Shown here piece by piece: positions 34,290 through 47,139 of a stretch of DNA of 64,000 bases. The DNA is from Psilocybe azurescens (taxonomy: Eukaryota > Basidiomycota > Agaricomycetes > Agaricales > Agrocybaceae). The stretch is from assembly GCA_023853785.1 (NCBI GenBank), contig JAJIRX010000829.1, forward strand, positions 62,001-126,000, given 5' to 3'. Each line of letters starts with the position of its first letter. Position 1 is the stretch's first letter. Both the position numbers and the translations under genes were made by a program. The notes below the pieces were generated by a model that made no database searches, was not told the DNA's origin, and worked only from the letters and a program-made list of their open reading frames with translations.

Positions 34290-36871
34290 TTATGCCTTAG
34301 ATTGTTTGAGAGCCGAGCGAAGAGGCAGTTTCGGGATCAGACGGTGGCCCAGGTCGATCCGAACACCTTCCTCGTTCATCCAGCCCTCGCCATTGTCAGG
34401 ATAATCATCGAGATCAGGAGGATATTCTTGGCCAGCAGAAGCAGCTTTGTACGCGCCGTCGTTGGTCCAAAGTTGGTCACTGTCGAAAAAAAAGAAAAAA
34501 GATAAAAAAGAAATTGTCAGCACAGTGCACAGATATTTGAACGATAACTTTACCCCCTGCGGTTGAACCACCCTTTACGGCGCTGGCTTGCAAACAAAGG
34601 AGATGGGCAAATCAAGTTCTCGTTCCAACGGACAGATCGCAAGAGAGGCGCGGAGTTTCTCCCTGAGAGCGGCGGTCTCAAATGTATGTTTTGGTCGCCG
34701 TCAGAGTGTCGCCTCTGAGGCTCGGAGCTAGTGGCACCTGGCAATATGGTTGTGCGAACGTTGCCAGCGGCGTCCATGTATTTCACAGTTACTTGAGGGG
34801 GCAATTTGTCGTAGGGTGCGGAACCACGAGGCGCTTGGCTACTCGAGACGAATCTAGAGGGATCGACTGGCTGCGACGAGTATGCTGGGTCTGCTGCATA
34901 AGGAGGTTGCGAGCGAGAGCTGGGAGGTTCTTGGACGAGGACTCGGGCATGAGAGCTGCCAATATTTTGTTGCGAGGATGTGACACGATCCATAGCTCGC
35001 GAAGGCGGTCGTGGTGGGATAGACGAGGATTGAGGCTGTGAAGAGCGGCTGTCGTAAACCGAAATGGGTGGCAAAGGCACAGGTTGAGAATAATAAGGGT
35101 TTTGAGATTTGTCATCGACGTACACCGGCGTCCGAGGCATCCTGTCGTAGTCGGAAACGTGCCTCGAATCGGTCGGCGAGATCTGTAATGGCAGATTTGG
35201 GCGAGCAGAGGTGGAAAAGGAATTAGAACGGGTCCTCACTCGCTCGTGGGGTGAGATTGGACCATTCTGGGCCGCCTGCCGCTGCATATGTCCCGAAACT
35301 GAGTCCTCAACTGGACTGGAGCGCATTTGCGTAGGAGAGGCACTTAGCGGGCCCATTTTGTACACCACGTCGCGCGACTCGTATGTGCGACTGTCTTTAG
35401 GGGACCGAGGAGAGTCTGATGGATATGCCTGAGAGTCTCGGCGAGAAGGAGGGATAGGTCGATAATTAGATGAGTCTCGAGGAGCAGGAGCGCTGTTTTC
35501 GCGACTGGAGGGTTGAGAATTGTCGCGACGATCTCTTGAATCTGGCCCGGATTTGGAGGACGGGATATCGTGCTGCTGCCTATAATCAATGGTGGTGTAA
35601 GAAGAACCGTATTCCCGGTATTCAGAGGTCGGACGCTGGCCGGAAACATCAGGGCGAGGTCCGACAACCGAAGACCTACGAGTTCGATCTTGCGGGTAGT
35701 CCTGCTGGCGAATGGTGTCTTGAGCCGAAGTGGCATAAGTTGCGTGGCCTGAACGGGATGAGGGAACTGATTCAACAGTATTTTGGGGAGAAGTCCTCCG
35801 GGTCGGCTCAGCTCGATAGCCAGTATCGCGGCTGGGAGTAGGGAATGACTGAGAAGATGGGCCAGCCGGATGTGGGACAGAGTATTCGGGAGGTAGTTCC
35901 GATGGAATTCGCTCGACGCTAGGAGGGCTGTCGTGTCTCATTGAGCTGTGTGAAAGAGAGGAAGAATCGGGCTTTGTCGGAAAGTGGAGATTTGGGTGCA
36001 AAGGCTGAGATGATGCGACTCGATTAACATAATCCCTACCAGAGCTAGGGGAATTTTGGGGCGTCGAAGACACCGGCCGTCGGTCGGCATCGTTAGAAGA
36101 TGCAGTGCTTGACGTGTAGAAAGAACCCGTCGATGCCGAGTTGTATCCTGCATTTATTTTTGCAATTCTGTCGCGCTCCTCAACCTCCATCTCCGAGAAC
36201 GTACTCGGTTCATAATCGGGAATCTGTACGAACCCTCCTGATGATGGGACCCTGGACATCCCTGCGGTGGGAGGAACGGGAGTGCGGAAGGGCGTTGTGG
36301 AACGACTGGGTAAACTTGCTAATCTGGCTCGGTGTTCCTCAATTGACTCCGCTGTCAACGAAGCCTCATGGACTCGGTGGCCGGAGGACGCAGTCCTGCT
36401 CATTGCTGCACTCTGAGGCGCAGCAGCAGCATGAGGATATCCAGCGCGAACAGCAGGAATTTGAGGCCGGACGAGTCGTTGGTCTTCCATCGGTGCACCC
36501 TGGAGAGTGAGCGTGCTATCTGTCGACAACGCAGGAGAGAACGCGGAGGACGGCGAGAACGTGGTCGTGGATGCAGTATCCAGCTCTGACGTCGAGAAAA
36601 TGTCGGACTTGGAGCACATCGATTGCTCGTAGATAAACGTATCGTTCGTGGCACTGGGATAAATAGAGTAATTGGTCGTGGTTCGGGGTCGTTCGTCGTA
36701 AGCGTTATACGAGCTACATGGGAGAAGTTTGGTGGGTTTCAACGCTTTCATCGCCGTCCAAGGCCGCCTGATAAATGACACGTACCTGGAGGGATACCAA
36801 CTCGCGTTTTGTTGCTGTGGCTGAGCCGTCGGGGGTAGCGCTTGTTGCGGTGTGCGATAATTAACGTCCAT
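34290..36871 (-). CDS. uncharacterised Ser/Pro-rich protein
   Basis: The start is MDVNYRTPQQALPP at 36871. A single long exon to ~34554 encodes mostly Ser, Pro, Arg and Gln. It is followed by an intron (GTAAAG at the 5' side) and a final exon with DQLWTNDGAYKAASAGQEYP, then DLDDYPDNGEGWMNEEG, ending SALKQSKA at 34290. The low-complexity body is likely disordered. The more conserved ends (YPSRYVSFIRRPWTAMKALK near the N-terminus and the C-terminal exon) suggest binding motifs. No membrane segment, signal peptide or enzyme motif is seen. The ATG at 36871 is chosen because the frame upstream of it lacks a further ATG in a good context. Confidence 0.65.
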
Positions 36872-38131
36872 TTTGGGGTTTAAGGGGTATGGAAACGGCA
36901 CGCTTGTTGAGGTCTTAAATACTCGTACAGAGAACCGATTTGTGGGCTTTCAAAGGGGTTTGGAATGGGAGAGGGGCGATACAAGAAGAAGACGTACCTT
37001 GGCGGGCCCATTTTGTCCAAATTTCATGCTCGAAGGGACGTTGGGAAGAAGAGAAGAGAACATAACTGGGAAACGGTAGCACTCAGCATCAAAGTTCGAC
37101 ATAGCAGGTATGGGAAATTTATGTAGGGTTGAACCCGGACATCACGCTATTCACACGAGTGAAGCTTGAGGCGACACATGCGGCCCATTATGATCGAAAA
37201 TTCTATGCAGCTGTTTTGGTGCAAGGGCAATGACGATGCAACAAGTTGTAATTGGTAGAATCTTCTGACATCCGTGCCATTCTGTTGACAAGCATTAGCA
37301 ACAGCAGCACTGGAACGCGAAAGAAGCCGCATCTCACATGTGAGTAGTGTAAGCTCCACCGAGAATGGCTCCTTCTTCTTCACCACTTGTTTCATCATAC
37401 GTGTCATTCATAAATCGGGCGCAAGTCCCTGGTGTTGGCCTGCGCCTTCGTTCTATGAAAAGCAGACCGTAAAAGGAAGAATGCGTCGTTCCTGATCGTT
37501 ATACAATTTTGGTATCTGTGAAGAAGAATCACCATGATGGTTGACGAACTCTCTTCACGGGATACACGAGGGTGCCCGCCTGTGTGGCTGAAGTACTAGT
37601 CCTTGTGTAGTCCATATATACGAGCGTCAAATCGGACGGGTTGAAAGAATTATACTCCAGGGTTCTAGAATATTCAGAGCCATTTCCTTTACTGTGAATG
37701 ACAGAAATGCCTCCAGGAAACCATGCTACACACCTCCTTGCCCCGGCATTCGGCTCTAGTTTTGCTCTAGTTTAGACACCTTCTGGGAGCTAGTATCCAC
37801 AGAGATCGATGGGTATTCGGACTTTATAGCGGCTCTCGTGGTTGTGAAGTTATCACAGACGGCCAGCAGTAGTATTTCGAGAAATGAACGCCAGAGCCGC
37901 GGTATAGTTGCGGTACAAGCGGCAGTTAGGGGCGGGCCGGTCTCTTTCTCAGATAAGCACTTAGCAAACTTTATTACATAATATTGTTATTCAAAACTAT
38001 CGAAATTTTGAATAACAAATACGCTCAAAATACGCCCACTGACTTTGCGCTGACTCCGAACTCAACACCAACTTGATTTGTATATATCACCCTGTACTTC
38101 AAGTCGGGCAAGGTGAATGTCATAAAGGAAC
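36872..38131. other. divergent intergenic region between the Ser-rich gene and CFT1
   Basis: About 1.26 kb with short, unsupported open frames (for example 37147-37407, minus). It probably contains both promoters. The only marked structure is the AT-rich inverted repeat listed separately at 37984-38018. Confidence 0.35.
37984..38018. repeat. 13-bp inverted repeat, AT-rich hairpin
   Basis: TTGTTATTCAAAA (37984-37996) is the reverse complement of TTTTGAATAACAA (38006-38018) with a 9-base loop, about 110 bases before the CFT1 start. A hairpin or a palindromic binding site is possible. Confidence 0.6.
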
Positions 38132-41100
38132 ATGCATGCTCTTCGTCAAGAAGTTCTCCCGGCCAGCGGTGTCGAATTCGCAGCAAGTCTTCATTTGACG
38201 CCCTCAACACGAAGATCAACCACTCTGAACGTTTCAACGCGTCACGAATTCGTTTCGCGCGTTCTCTGCAATCTGGTTGTTGCTCGGTCCAACTTACTCC
38301 GTATATTTGAGGTGCGAGAGGAAGCTGCACCCATACAATCTCAGGCAGACGATGACCGGGAGAGGCGAGCAAGTGTGAGGCGAGGAACGGAACCAGTCGA
38401 GGGAGAAGTCATGATGGACGAAGCAGGAGATGGATATATCAACATAGCCAAGGTGATTTATACCTTTCATGTACTTTGTGATAACAAATGCATACCATTT
38501 TATCATACACCACACGGTTTATGCAACTGAGCTTGGCTAATTCGTATCCTTGCCCCAGTCTGTACCTCAAAAGGAACCAGTGCATATTTCCACTGTCACT
38601 CGCTTCTATCTTATAAGAGAACATCGTCTTCATGGAATTGTTACTGGAATCGAAGGGGTCAAGATAGTCACATCTTTGGAAGATAGACTAGACAGACTGC
38701 TCGTTTCTTTTAAAGACGCGAAGGTAAGCGCCATTGGCTATTTTTGCATGATATCAAGGCTGAGCATACCTACAGATCGCTCTTTTAGAATGGTCAGAGA
38801 TAATACACGATCTCGTCACTGTTTCAATTCATACCTATGAAAGAGCTCCCCAAATGGTATGTCTGCACTTCTCTGCACGATTGGATATATCTTCACATTG
38901 AAATATGGAAAGCTTGCTCTGGATTCTCCCTTGTTCAGGGCGGAGCTGCGCGTAGATCTCTCTCTCGCTGCGCGGCGTTATCTCTTCCCAAACATGCCCT
39001 CGCCATCTTGCCATTTTACCAGACACAGGCTGAACTCGAGGTTATGGACCAGGATCAGGTTCCACAGGATCAGACTCAACTCAAGTAAGAAAAACTTTGT
39101 CATCTTTCCGGCATCAAGTTCTCATCAGCTGTAGGGATGTGCCGTACTCTCCGAGTTTTATCCTCGACCTTCCGGGTCAAGTTGAAGCAAACCTCCGAAA
39201 CGTCATCGACTTTGTTTTCCTGCCAGGATTCAACAATCCCACCCTTGCAGTCCTCTTTCAAACTCAGCAGACGTGGACTGGGTGAGTCTTGCTTCTTTAT
39301 CGACATTGTCTACGCAATTCTGATAAGAGAAAAGGCGTCTGAAAGAATTCAATGATACCGTCAAGCTTATCATTTTCACCCTTGACATCTCTGCCCAGAA
39401 CTATTCGATAATCACTTTCATCGAAGGACTGCCTCATGATTGCCTGTATCTCATGCCTTCCTCAGAGTTGTTGGGAGGAATTGTTGTAACGTCAAGTAAC
39501 GCGTTGATATACGTTGACCAATCATCTCGACGCGTAGCACTACCAGTAAACGGCTGGACATCTCGAATCAGCGACCTACAGCTTCTACCGATACCTCCTG
39601 CGGATAAAGAGCGCCATCTCGTGCTCGAAGGATCCCGAACACTATTTGTCGACGACAAGACCTTTTTGTCATCTTGAGAGATGGCACGGTATACCCGGTC
39701 GAAATAGTGGCCGATGGAAAGACAGTTTCCAAACTCGTATTATCACCGCCACTCGCTCAAACGTCTGTCCCTTCTCTGGTCAAAAACCTTGGAGAAGATC
39801 ATATATTCGTCGGAAGTACAGTTGGACCGTCCGTGTTGCTGAAAGCAGCACACGTCGAAGAGGAGGTGGAAAATGACGGAGAAGATGCGGCGCCATCTGC
39901 TATTGTTCAAGATGACGATCAGATGGACTATGACGACGACGACGAAGGTAAGTAAAGCCTAAATTTTCATGTTTTACTATAGCTGACGTTTCTCTTACCA
40001 GATATTTACGGCGTTCCTTCCAAACCAACAACCGTGACAGTTGCTAATGGTCTCTCAAATGGTCAGGCTGCGGTCAAGAAAATGAGAACTATCATCCATT
40101 TGTCGCTGCGTGATTCTCTTCCTGCTCATGGGCCGATCACTAGTATGGCGTTCTCTTTGGCTAAAAACGGCGTAAGATAGAGATGTTTCCTTTTCATGTA
40201 TATGCGCATTGAATTCTTATGTTGTCTTTTAGGATCGCCCAGTGCCTGAGCTTGTTACTGCGACTGGGTCAGGCTTGACAGGTGGCTTTACTCTGTTTCA
40301 GGTACTTCATCAGCCTATATAGCATACCTTCAGAACACTGAACAAACTACAGCGTGATCTCCCAGTCATCGCAAAGCGGAAGCTTCATGTGATAGGCGGC
40401 GCTCGCGGGCTTTGGTCTCTGCCTATTCGACAACCTGTCAGAGCGAGTGGAATCTCATACGAAAAGCCCATGAATCCATATCACGCGGACAATGATACCT
40501 TAATCCTGAGCACGGACACCAATCCTTCTCCAGGTCTCTCAAGAGTATGCTTGTGCAATTTCTCTCGCTTTCTTTCCAGCATTTCTTATTTAACAATATA
40601 GATCGCCACGAGAATCACGAAGAACGACATCTCCATCACCACCCGTATACCTGGTACCACCATCGGCGCAGCACCCTTTTTCCAGCGAACAGCTATCCTT
40701 CATGTGATGACCAATGCTATCCGTGTTCTTGAACCTGGTAAGCAACCTGAAACGATTGATCTATTCATACTTCTCAATACAATAATACGTTCTTTCAGAT
40801 GGGACAGAACGACAAATCATCAAGGACATGGACGCCAACATGCCTCGCCCGAAGATTCGTGCATGCAGCATCTCCGATCCTTTTGTGTTGATCATCCGAG
40901 AAGATGATTCTATCGGGCTCTTCATTGGCGAAACTGAGAGAGGAAAGATTCGGAGGAAGGATATGTCACCTATGGGTGACAAGGTGTGTGCGGTGCTCTT
41001 CAAGATGCTTTATAGCTTGCTGATCTCTTTCGCTTGGTCTCGAAGACTTCGCGTTATCTGACTGGATGTTTCTATGCCGATTCGACTGGTCTTTTTGGAG

Positions 41101-43772
41101 AACAATACGAAAGCACTATTTCTCCGAGCGGTGTAGCGACAACCACCCTTCAGTCTGCGGTCAGCGCCGGAAATAAAGCACAGTGGCTGATTCTAATGCG
41201 TCCTCAAGGCATCATGGAGGTATGGTCTTTTCTCCAAGTGGCCTTTTTCACATTCATTTGAACCTTTGATTGATAGATATGGACTCTACCCAAATTAACG
41301 CTTGCATTCTCGACCGATGGTCTCTCAACATTGCAAAATGTCCTGTCAGATTCGCATGACCCTCCTGCACTTTCGCTTCCCCAAGATCCACCCCGAAAAC
41401 CGCAGGATCTGGATGTTGAGCAACTTCTTCTCGCTCCTATAGGAGAAAGCTCTCCTCGGCCCCATCTTTGTGTATGACCATAATTATGTTTCCTGTTGAA
41501 GCTGTGCTCTTTCTAAACATAGTTCTCTCAGGTATTTTTGCGTTCTGGTCAGCTCACAATATTCGAGGTGGTGCCAGCCAGCGAATCACCAGAGCCACTC
41601 GAGAAGTCCAGGCCATCTCATCTTAAAATCATCTTCGTGAAAATCGCCTCTATGGCATTCGAAATCCAGCGTCAAGAAGAAAGTGAAAAAAGCATAATCG
41701 CAGAGCAAAAGCGAATATCACGGAACTTTATACCATTCGTGACCAGCCCTGCACCTGGCACCACATATTCTGGGGTTTTTTTCACAGGCGATCGGCCTAA
41801 CTGGATTCTCGCGGGTAACAAAACTGGGGTGCATATATACCCATCAGGGCACAGTGTAGTACATGCATTCACCGCCTGTTCGCTGTGGGAGGCGAAGGGT
41901 GATTTCCTGCTTTACACAGAGGGAGGTATGTGTGTGCTGCGACAGCGGACTGGGGAATGCTAGCTGATGTAACATTCCGACAGGGTCCTTGTTTGCTTGA
42001 ATGGGTGCCCAATTTCCAGCTCGATGGTCCTCTGCCGTCTCGTTCAATCCCGAGAGGGCGCTCTTATTCAAATGTTTTGTTCGATCCTTCTACATCGCTA
42101 ATTGTTGCGGCTTCTTCTCTACAAGCGAAGTTCACCTCATATGACGAAGACGGGAACAGAATATGGGAGCCTGACGGTATGTAGCCAATTATATTGCATT
42201 GCTCCGGAGCTTCAGGAAAGCTTACCTGCGTTCGTACAGCTTCAAACATCGCCGACCCACTATGTGACTGCTCGACCCTTGAACTTATATCACCTGACTT
42301 TTGGATAACGTTAGACGGGTAAGATGAATGCCTTGAGTCAACACAGGTTGACCCGCTTTTCTGATGTGTTTCCATTTCGCAGGTACGAATTTGCGACCAA
42401 CGAATACATTAATGACCTTGCATGCGTCAACCTTGAAACGTCGAGCACTGAAAACGGAAGTAAGGACTTCATCGTTGTCGGCACCACCATCGATCGTGGG
42501 GAAGATCTGGCAGCCAAAGGCGCGGTACGTCTTCATTACGTCTTACCCCAAGAGGTACAACTTTTAATCGTCATCGTTCCCCAGACCTACATCTTCGAGA
42601 TAGTGGAGGTAGTCGCTGATCCTGCTGTCGCGCCTAAACGATGGTACAAGCTTCGTCTCCGATGCCGCGACGATGCCAAAGGTCCGGTCACTGCCGTATG
42701 CGGCTTTCCCGGTTATCTTGTTTCATCCATGGGCCAAAAGGTGCAAGCTGATTCGGTTTTCATTCATGCACTCCGCCTGTATTAACTGGCATTGTTTAGG
42801 TCTTCGTGAGGGCTTTTGATTCGGACGAACGCCTCGTGGGTGTCGCATTTATGGATGTGGGCGTCTACGTGACCTCGCTCCGGACATTGAAAAATCTCCT
42901 TCTCATCGGCGATGCTGTGAAGAGTGTCATGTTTGTTGCATTCCAGGTCCGTTATTCTTAACCTTTTGTTAAAACCATGCTATTCATTTTGCTTGATTGT
43001 CTACAGGAAGATCCGTATAAACTTATACTTCTGGCTAAAGACACTCAGCATATATGCGTCACGAGTGCGGATTTCTTCTTCACTGATGGCGAGCTTTCTA
43101 TAGTCACGGGCGATGAGGAAGGCATTGTGCGTGTGTATGAGTATAATCCGCAAGGTATGCGTGCATTTCTTTCTGATAAAACGGGTGGTATTTGTGGCTA
43201 ATGCCGATGGATTTGCTTCAGATATCGAGTCCAATGATGGGCGATATCTTATATTGCGCACAGAATTCAATGGACAAAGCGAATACAGGACGACTGCCGT
43301 CATCGCTCGTCGAACAAAAGAGGATCCGGACATCCCGCAATCGAAGATACTGATGGGTAAGCCTCATCCTAGTATGATTTGTTAGCCTTTGCTAATACAC
43401 GGAAAAGGCTCACCCGACGGCTCATTAACATCTCTCACGGCTGTTGACGAACATGCCTACAAACGCTTGCAGTTACTTCAGGGCCAACTCACTCGAAATA
43501 TCCAGCATATGGCTGGGCTTAATCCCAAAGCTTTCCGGTAAGTTTTTCAACCGCCTTGTATGTCTTTCAGTACGCTGATTCTGCTGCATTGACATAGCAT
43601 CGTCCGTAACGACTTCGTATCCAAGCCCCTATCGAAAGGCATCCTGGACGGCAATCTTTTGGCGAACTACGAAGCTCTTCCAATCACCAGACAAAACGAG
43701 ATGACTAGGCAGATTGGAACGGAGAGGCTAACCGTTTTGCGGGACTGGATTTCTTTGACCGGTCCCTGGTAA
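38132..43772 (+). CDS. CFT1: Cft1/CPSF160, cleavage and polyadenylation factor subunit
   Basis: The start MHALRQEVLPASGVEFAASL at 38132 is followed by CNLVVARSNLLRIFEVRE, the opening strand of the CPSF160 family. Many exons then encode the propeller repeats, an acidic loop (QDDDQMDYDDDDE) and GVPSKPTTVTVANG with TATGSGLTGGFTLFQRDLPV, which are typical of this family. The last exons (TRQIGTERLTVLRDWISLTGPW, stop 43770-43772) form the C-terminal helical domain. CPSF160 is the scaffold of the pre-mRNA 3'-end machinery, binding Wdr33 and CPSF30. The frame breaks at T5 near 39664: one more T joins LFVDDKTFF and VILRDGTVYPVE, as expected for the family. There are at least 14 introns. Confidence 0.9.
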
Positions 43773-44006
43773 GATTATAATGTTATTTTTTCAGGATAAA
43801 CCCTGGTTGTATACATGGTGTTGCAAATTCCACTTAATTCATGTTTCATTTTCTGGACGAATGGTCCTGGACAATGCGATGTCGTAAGCCTGATTGCTAA
43901 TCACAAGTGACAGGTGACCTTTGGACAACTTCCAACCGGTGACGACATTGAGAACCAGGTCGCCATTGTAATGTTATACTGACCAAGATAGGCCCAACAT
44001 AGATCT

Positions 44007-44057
44007 GCTGAATAACATTATTACCAGGCTACTAGCCTGGTAATAATGTTATTCAGC
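44007..44057. repeat. perfect 51-nt palindrome (25-bp arms, 1-nt centre)
   Basis: GCTGAATAACATTATTACCA GGCTA (44007-44031) is exactly repeated in reverse complement (44033-44057), with one unpaired base at 44032. It lies between the CFT1 stop and the GST gene. It could be a MITE-like remnant or a hairpin. Confidence 0.85.
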
Positions 44058-44160
44058 ACAACATAAAGGGGCTCAACTCTCAGACTTCACACTCGCTCAA
44101 CTTTGTCCTTCCTTCCCTGACCGCCTGACATTTATCATCTTACAGACAAACAGGTTTACA

Positions 44161-45113
44161 ATGCCAGAACAAATCACACTTTACACCGCAAAGGTATTTC
44201 CATTGCTCCTTTCTCACAACGTAGGCCCTTTTCTGACCATTAGCATTAGGTCTGCCCATGGGCCCACCGAGCAAGTTATAACAATTCCATGCCAAATTTG
44301 TATTGACGTTCAGTTCTCACATCTCCAATTAGACGGAGCTCGCACTCAGTGAATCTAAACTTCCATACAAACGTTTTGAGATCGACTTGAAGAACAAGCC
44401 AGATTGGTATGCTCCTAAAGTTAACCCAGTTAGTAAGGTAAGGATTATTTCTCGCTTGATCTTAGAAAAAACAAATCATTTACCGTATTTTTTTTTAGGT
44501 TCCAGCAATTGCGTATGGCGGCCCAGACGTACCTCCAGAAAACCCATCTCCCGAGTCGCAGAAGATTGCAGAGTCTTATGTTCTCCTCGAATTCTTTGCC
44601 GATATCAGCGAGGTCCCTCTGTTGCCCAAGGACCCAGTTTTACGAGCGAAAGCACGTTTCTTCGCTGAAACTGTCACTCCCAAAGCATTCAACGGCTACT
44701 ACGGTGTTGTTGTCCGCGGTGAAGATCCCGAGCTCCTTCTGAGCGCCATCGACACTGTTCAGAGCCTTCTCCCTGCTGAAGGGTACGCCATTGGTGAATG
44801 GAGTATCGCAGATGCCGCAGTCACACCTTTCTTTGCGCGAGCGGAGGTTGCATTCAAACATGACTTTGGAAAATACGAAGAAGGAAAAGGAAAGTCTATA
44901 TGGGCAAAAGTCGAAAACGACGAGAAGTACGTCAGATTCCGCAAATACTTTAACGATATCAAGACCAGGGATAGCTTCAAAAAGACATTCGATGCCGTTC
45001 GTCTGTCTTTCTCCTATAGTTGATAGATGAACTGATTTTGATGATTCTAGGACTACGCCAAGGAATCTTTCGCTAAGAATTTCTCGAGAGTTGCGCAGCC
45101 TAGCAATCTCTAA
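44161..45113 (+). CDS. omega-class-like glutathione S-transferase, copy 1
   Basis: Start MPEQITLYTAK at 44161. The exon starting GTCTGCCCATGGGCC gives VCPWAHR, so Cys13 is the likely catalytic residue (C-P-W-A motif), as in omega GSTs and glutathionyl-hydroquinone-type enzymes. Next come the thioredoxin-fold end (PYKRFEIDLKNKPDWYAPKV, then VPAIAYGGPDVPPENPSPES) and the helical domain (EGYAIGEWSIADAAVTPFFA). A last exon at 45051 (DYAKESFAKNFSRVAQ) ends at 45113. The expected reactions are glutathione-dependent reduction or deglutathionylation rather than conjugation. It is paired with a close paralogue at 47140. Confidence 0.88.
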
Positions 45114-45564
45114 CTTCAGAGTCTGTGTGCTAATAATATGTACTTTTTACCCTCTTGGTATTTCAACTGGTTATACATCGTTATAACCAAGTCTTGTCAG
45201 CTTAGCTCGATCGACATCTTATATGCCTGTATGTTGTGAATTTGACACACGGTTAAAGCGCCTTCTGACTTTCCGATTCTGGATCGACTTATCCGGTGTA
45301 TTATAAATATCAACGTTTGCACGGCATTCCATGGGCAGGGCTCTACATAAGTATGAATCACCAGAGATTATAAAGTAATATAAACTGGCTTTGCAGATTG
45401 GAACGGTGCAAAGACACTTGCCTGGTTTACAGCACCTGATATGGCTATGTAGGGCGTCAATGAAGTGAGCTCACGTCTAATGGAAAATCCTCGATGCTGA
45501 AGTAGTCTCTCCTAGACAGACTTCGATATATGTGATGTGCCCTACGGATCACGATATATGAAGT

Positions 45565-46841
45565 CTGTTTTTATCACGCCCCCAAACCGCGTCAGAAAGT
45601 TATTATGTAATCTTCGGACATTGAAACACGATCCGGCCTAGTCGCGTCAATATCTCTCCTCCTCGACTCCTGCTTGGCTTCATCTCGACGCGTCATTTTG
45701 TGCAATCCGGCCGTTGGCCCTTTAAAATTTCCATAGCTTCGTTTTTAAAGGTCTGGCACCTGTTATGAATCGAAAGAAAGGCTCCGGGACATTAATGAAT
45801 GTGCAAATTCTCTATAGGATATCATTTCCGTGACGCGCTAAGAATTCACTGAATGTATAGAATTATATGGATAAATGGAATGCAAATCTAGTTCTAGGAT
45901 GAGACAGCCAAGACCCATCTATGATTTCTTAATGTCCGACAACTTTTTCCCAATATCGGTGCCTAAAGACCGCTCAGTAAGAATTAATTATCAAGTAGAT
46001 AACAAACGGCACCAACCCTGAAGTTTAACACCAAGAACCCACTCGAGTTTGCCTAGGATCTGTGTGTTATGAATGGCTTTACTTGATTCATAATCCTGAA
46101 TAACAGAAGGGATCTCGTTGACTTTCTGAGCAACCTCTTTCTGAGAGAATTTGAGCTCAAGGCGGGCATCTTGAATTACCTGTGCAATATTTAGTGGCTA
46201 TCAGATGTTAGAAAAATACATACACGTACTCTGCCGACTGAGAGAGCAATCTTTGGAGGAGGGCAACTTCATTTTCTGTGGAGTTTGCTCATTTGATGAT
46301 GCTTGAAGGTGGGTGTTCTCATATTTAACAGTAAGCGCGTGAATCTCTCAGTGAACATGATCGGCAACAAGACATGTTGCACATGAAAATAGCGAAGGGC
46401 GAGCATGAAATATTTCTGTGGGAGAGACTAAAGAATACGGCAGAGATTTTGGTGAGGGTGCACTGTGTTTGCGCTCATAGATAAGGGAAATGGTATCAGA
46501 CATCTTGATGTTGTTGCATCCTTCGAGAAATGGAGAAACCGCCTTCGCGTGAAAGGAGCCTCGAGGATCAAATTGCCCAGTAATGCGCACCAGATTGTAG
46601 AGCAGAATCTCCAGAAACTCTACAATGACAGGGTTTTTCTTCTAGTTTCTAACACTTCTTATGTATCCTTCCATTGAAATTAAGTCTCGGCTGTAAGTTT
46701 CACTGTAGGAATGCGAGCGGTAGTCGTATAATCGCGTCGGGAAAAGAATGCCAGCTCTGCAATATTGACGCGACGCGTTTTCAAAGTCCGCAGATTACAT
46801 AACAAGTTTCTGACACGGTTTTAGGGGCGCGATAAAAACAG
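45565..46841. mobile_element. ~1.28-kb TIR element between the GST paralogues
   Basis: The left end 45565-45653 and right end 46761-46841 are inverted copies. Both contain CTGTTTTTATC..CGCCCC, then AAACCG.GTCAGAAA and TTATGTAATCT, and GTCGCGTCAATAT. The arms are ~80-90 bases with several mismatches and small gaps. No transposase is present; the inside holds an MBF1-like gene remnant on the minus strand. I could not define a target-site duplication. Confidence 0.65.
45919..46503 (-). pseudogene. MBF1-like (multiprotein bridging factor 1) remnant with the HTH_XRE domain
   Basis: On the minus strand, 46181-46015 encodes a helix-turn-helix of the MBF1 type: VIQDARLELKFSQKEVAQKV, then NEIPSVIQDYESSKAIHN and LGKLEWVLGVKLQG. 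Canonical MBF1 has KARAEKKLTQKDLATKINEK here, so changes are many. Upstream, a short start MSDTISLIYERKHSAPSPKS (46503) resembles the MBF1 N-terminus, and a C-terminal exon near 45980-45919 gives LGTDIGKKLSDIKKS. Joins between these pieces are not in frame. MBF1 is a transcription coactivator bridging TBP and bZIP proteins. This copy looks non-functional and is inside the TIR element. Confidence 0.6.
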
Positions 46842-47139
46842 GACTAATGCTGAAGGGAGATCTGCTATTTCCTAAGTGATGCCTACTTTGGTTTTGCTTC
46901 GATTTGTAAGAGTGCTAATCATGATGACGACATCGAAGGTAACGATGTCGCTCACTACACCTTAATAAACTGACAAAGATAATTATAGCGGTTAGCTTAT
47001 TAGTCTACACAACTTGACCGATTGCGCAATTTGGATTAGACAGTATAAAGAGGACTGAATTTCTCATACACCGTACTTCCCTTCCTTTGTGGCCTTGCAC
47101 ACGATTCATCGTCTAACAACCTTCAAGCCTTTGCTTAAA

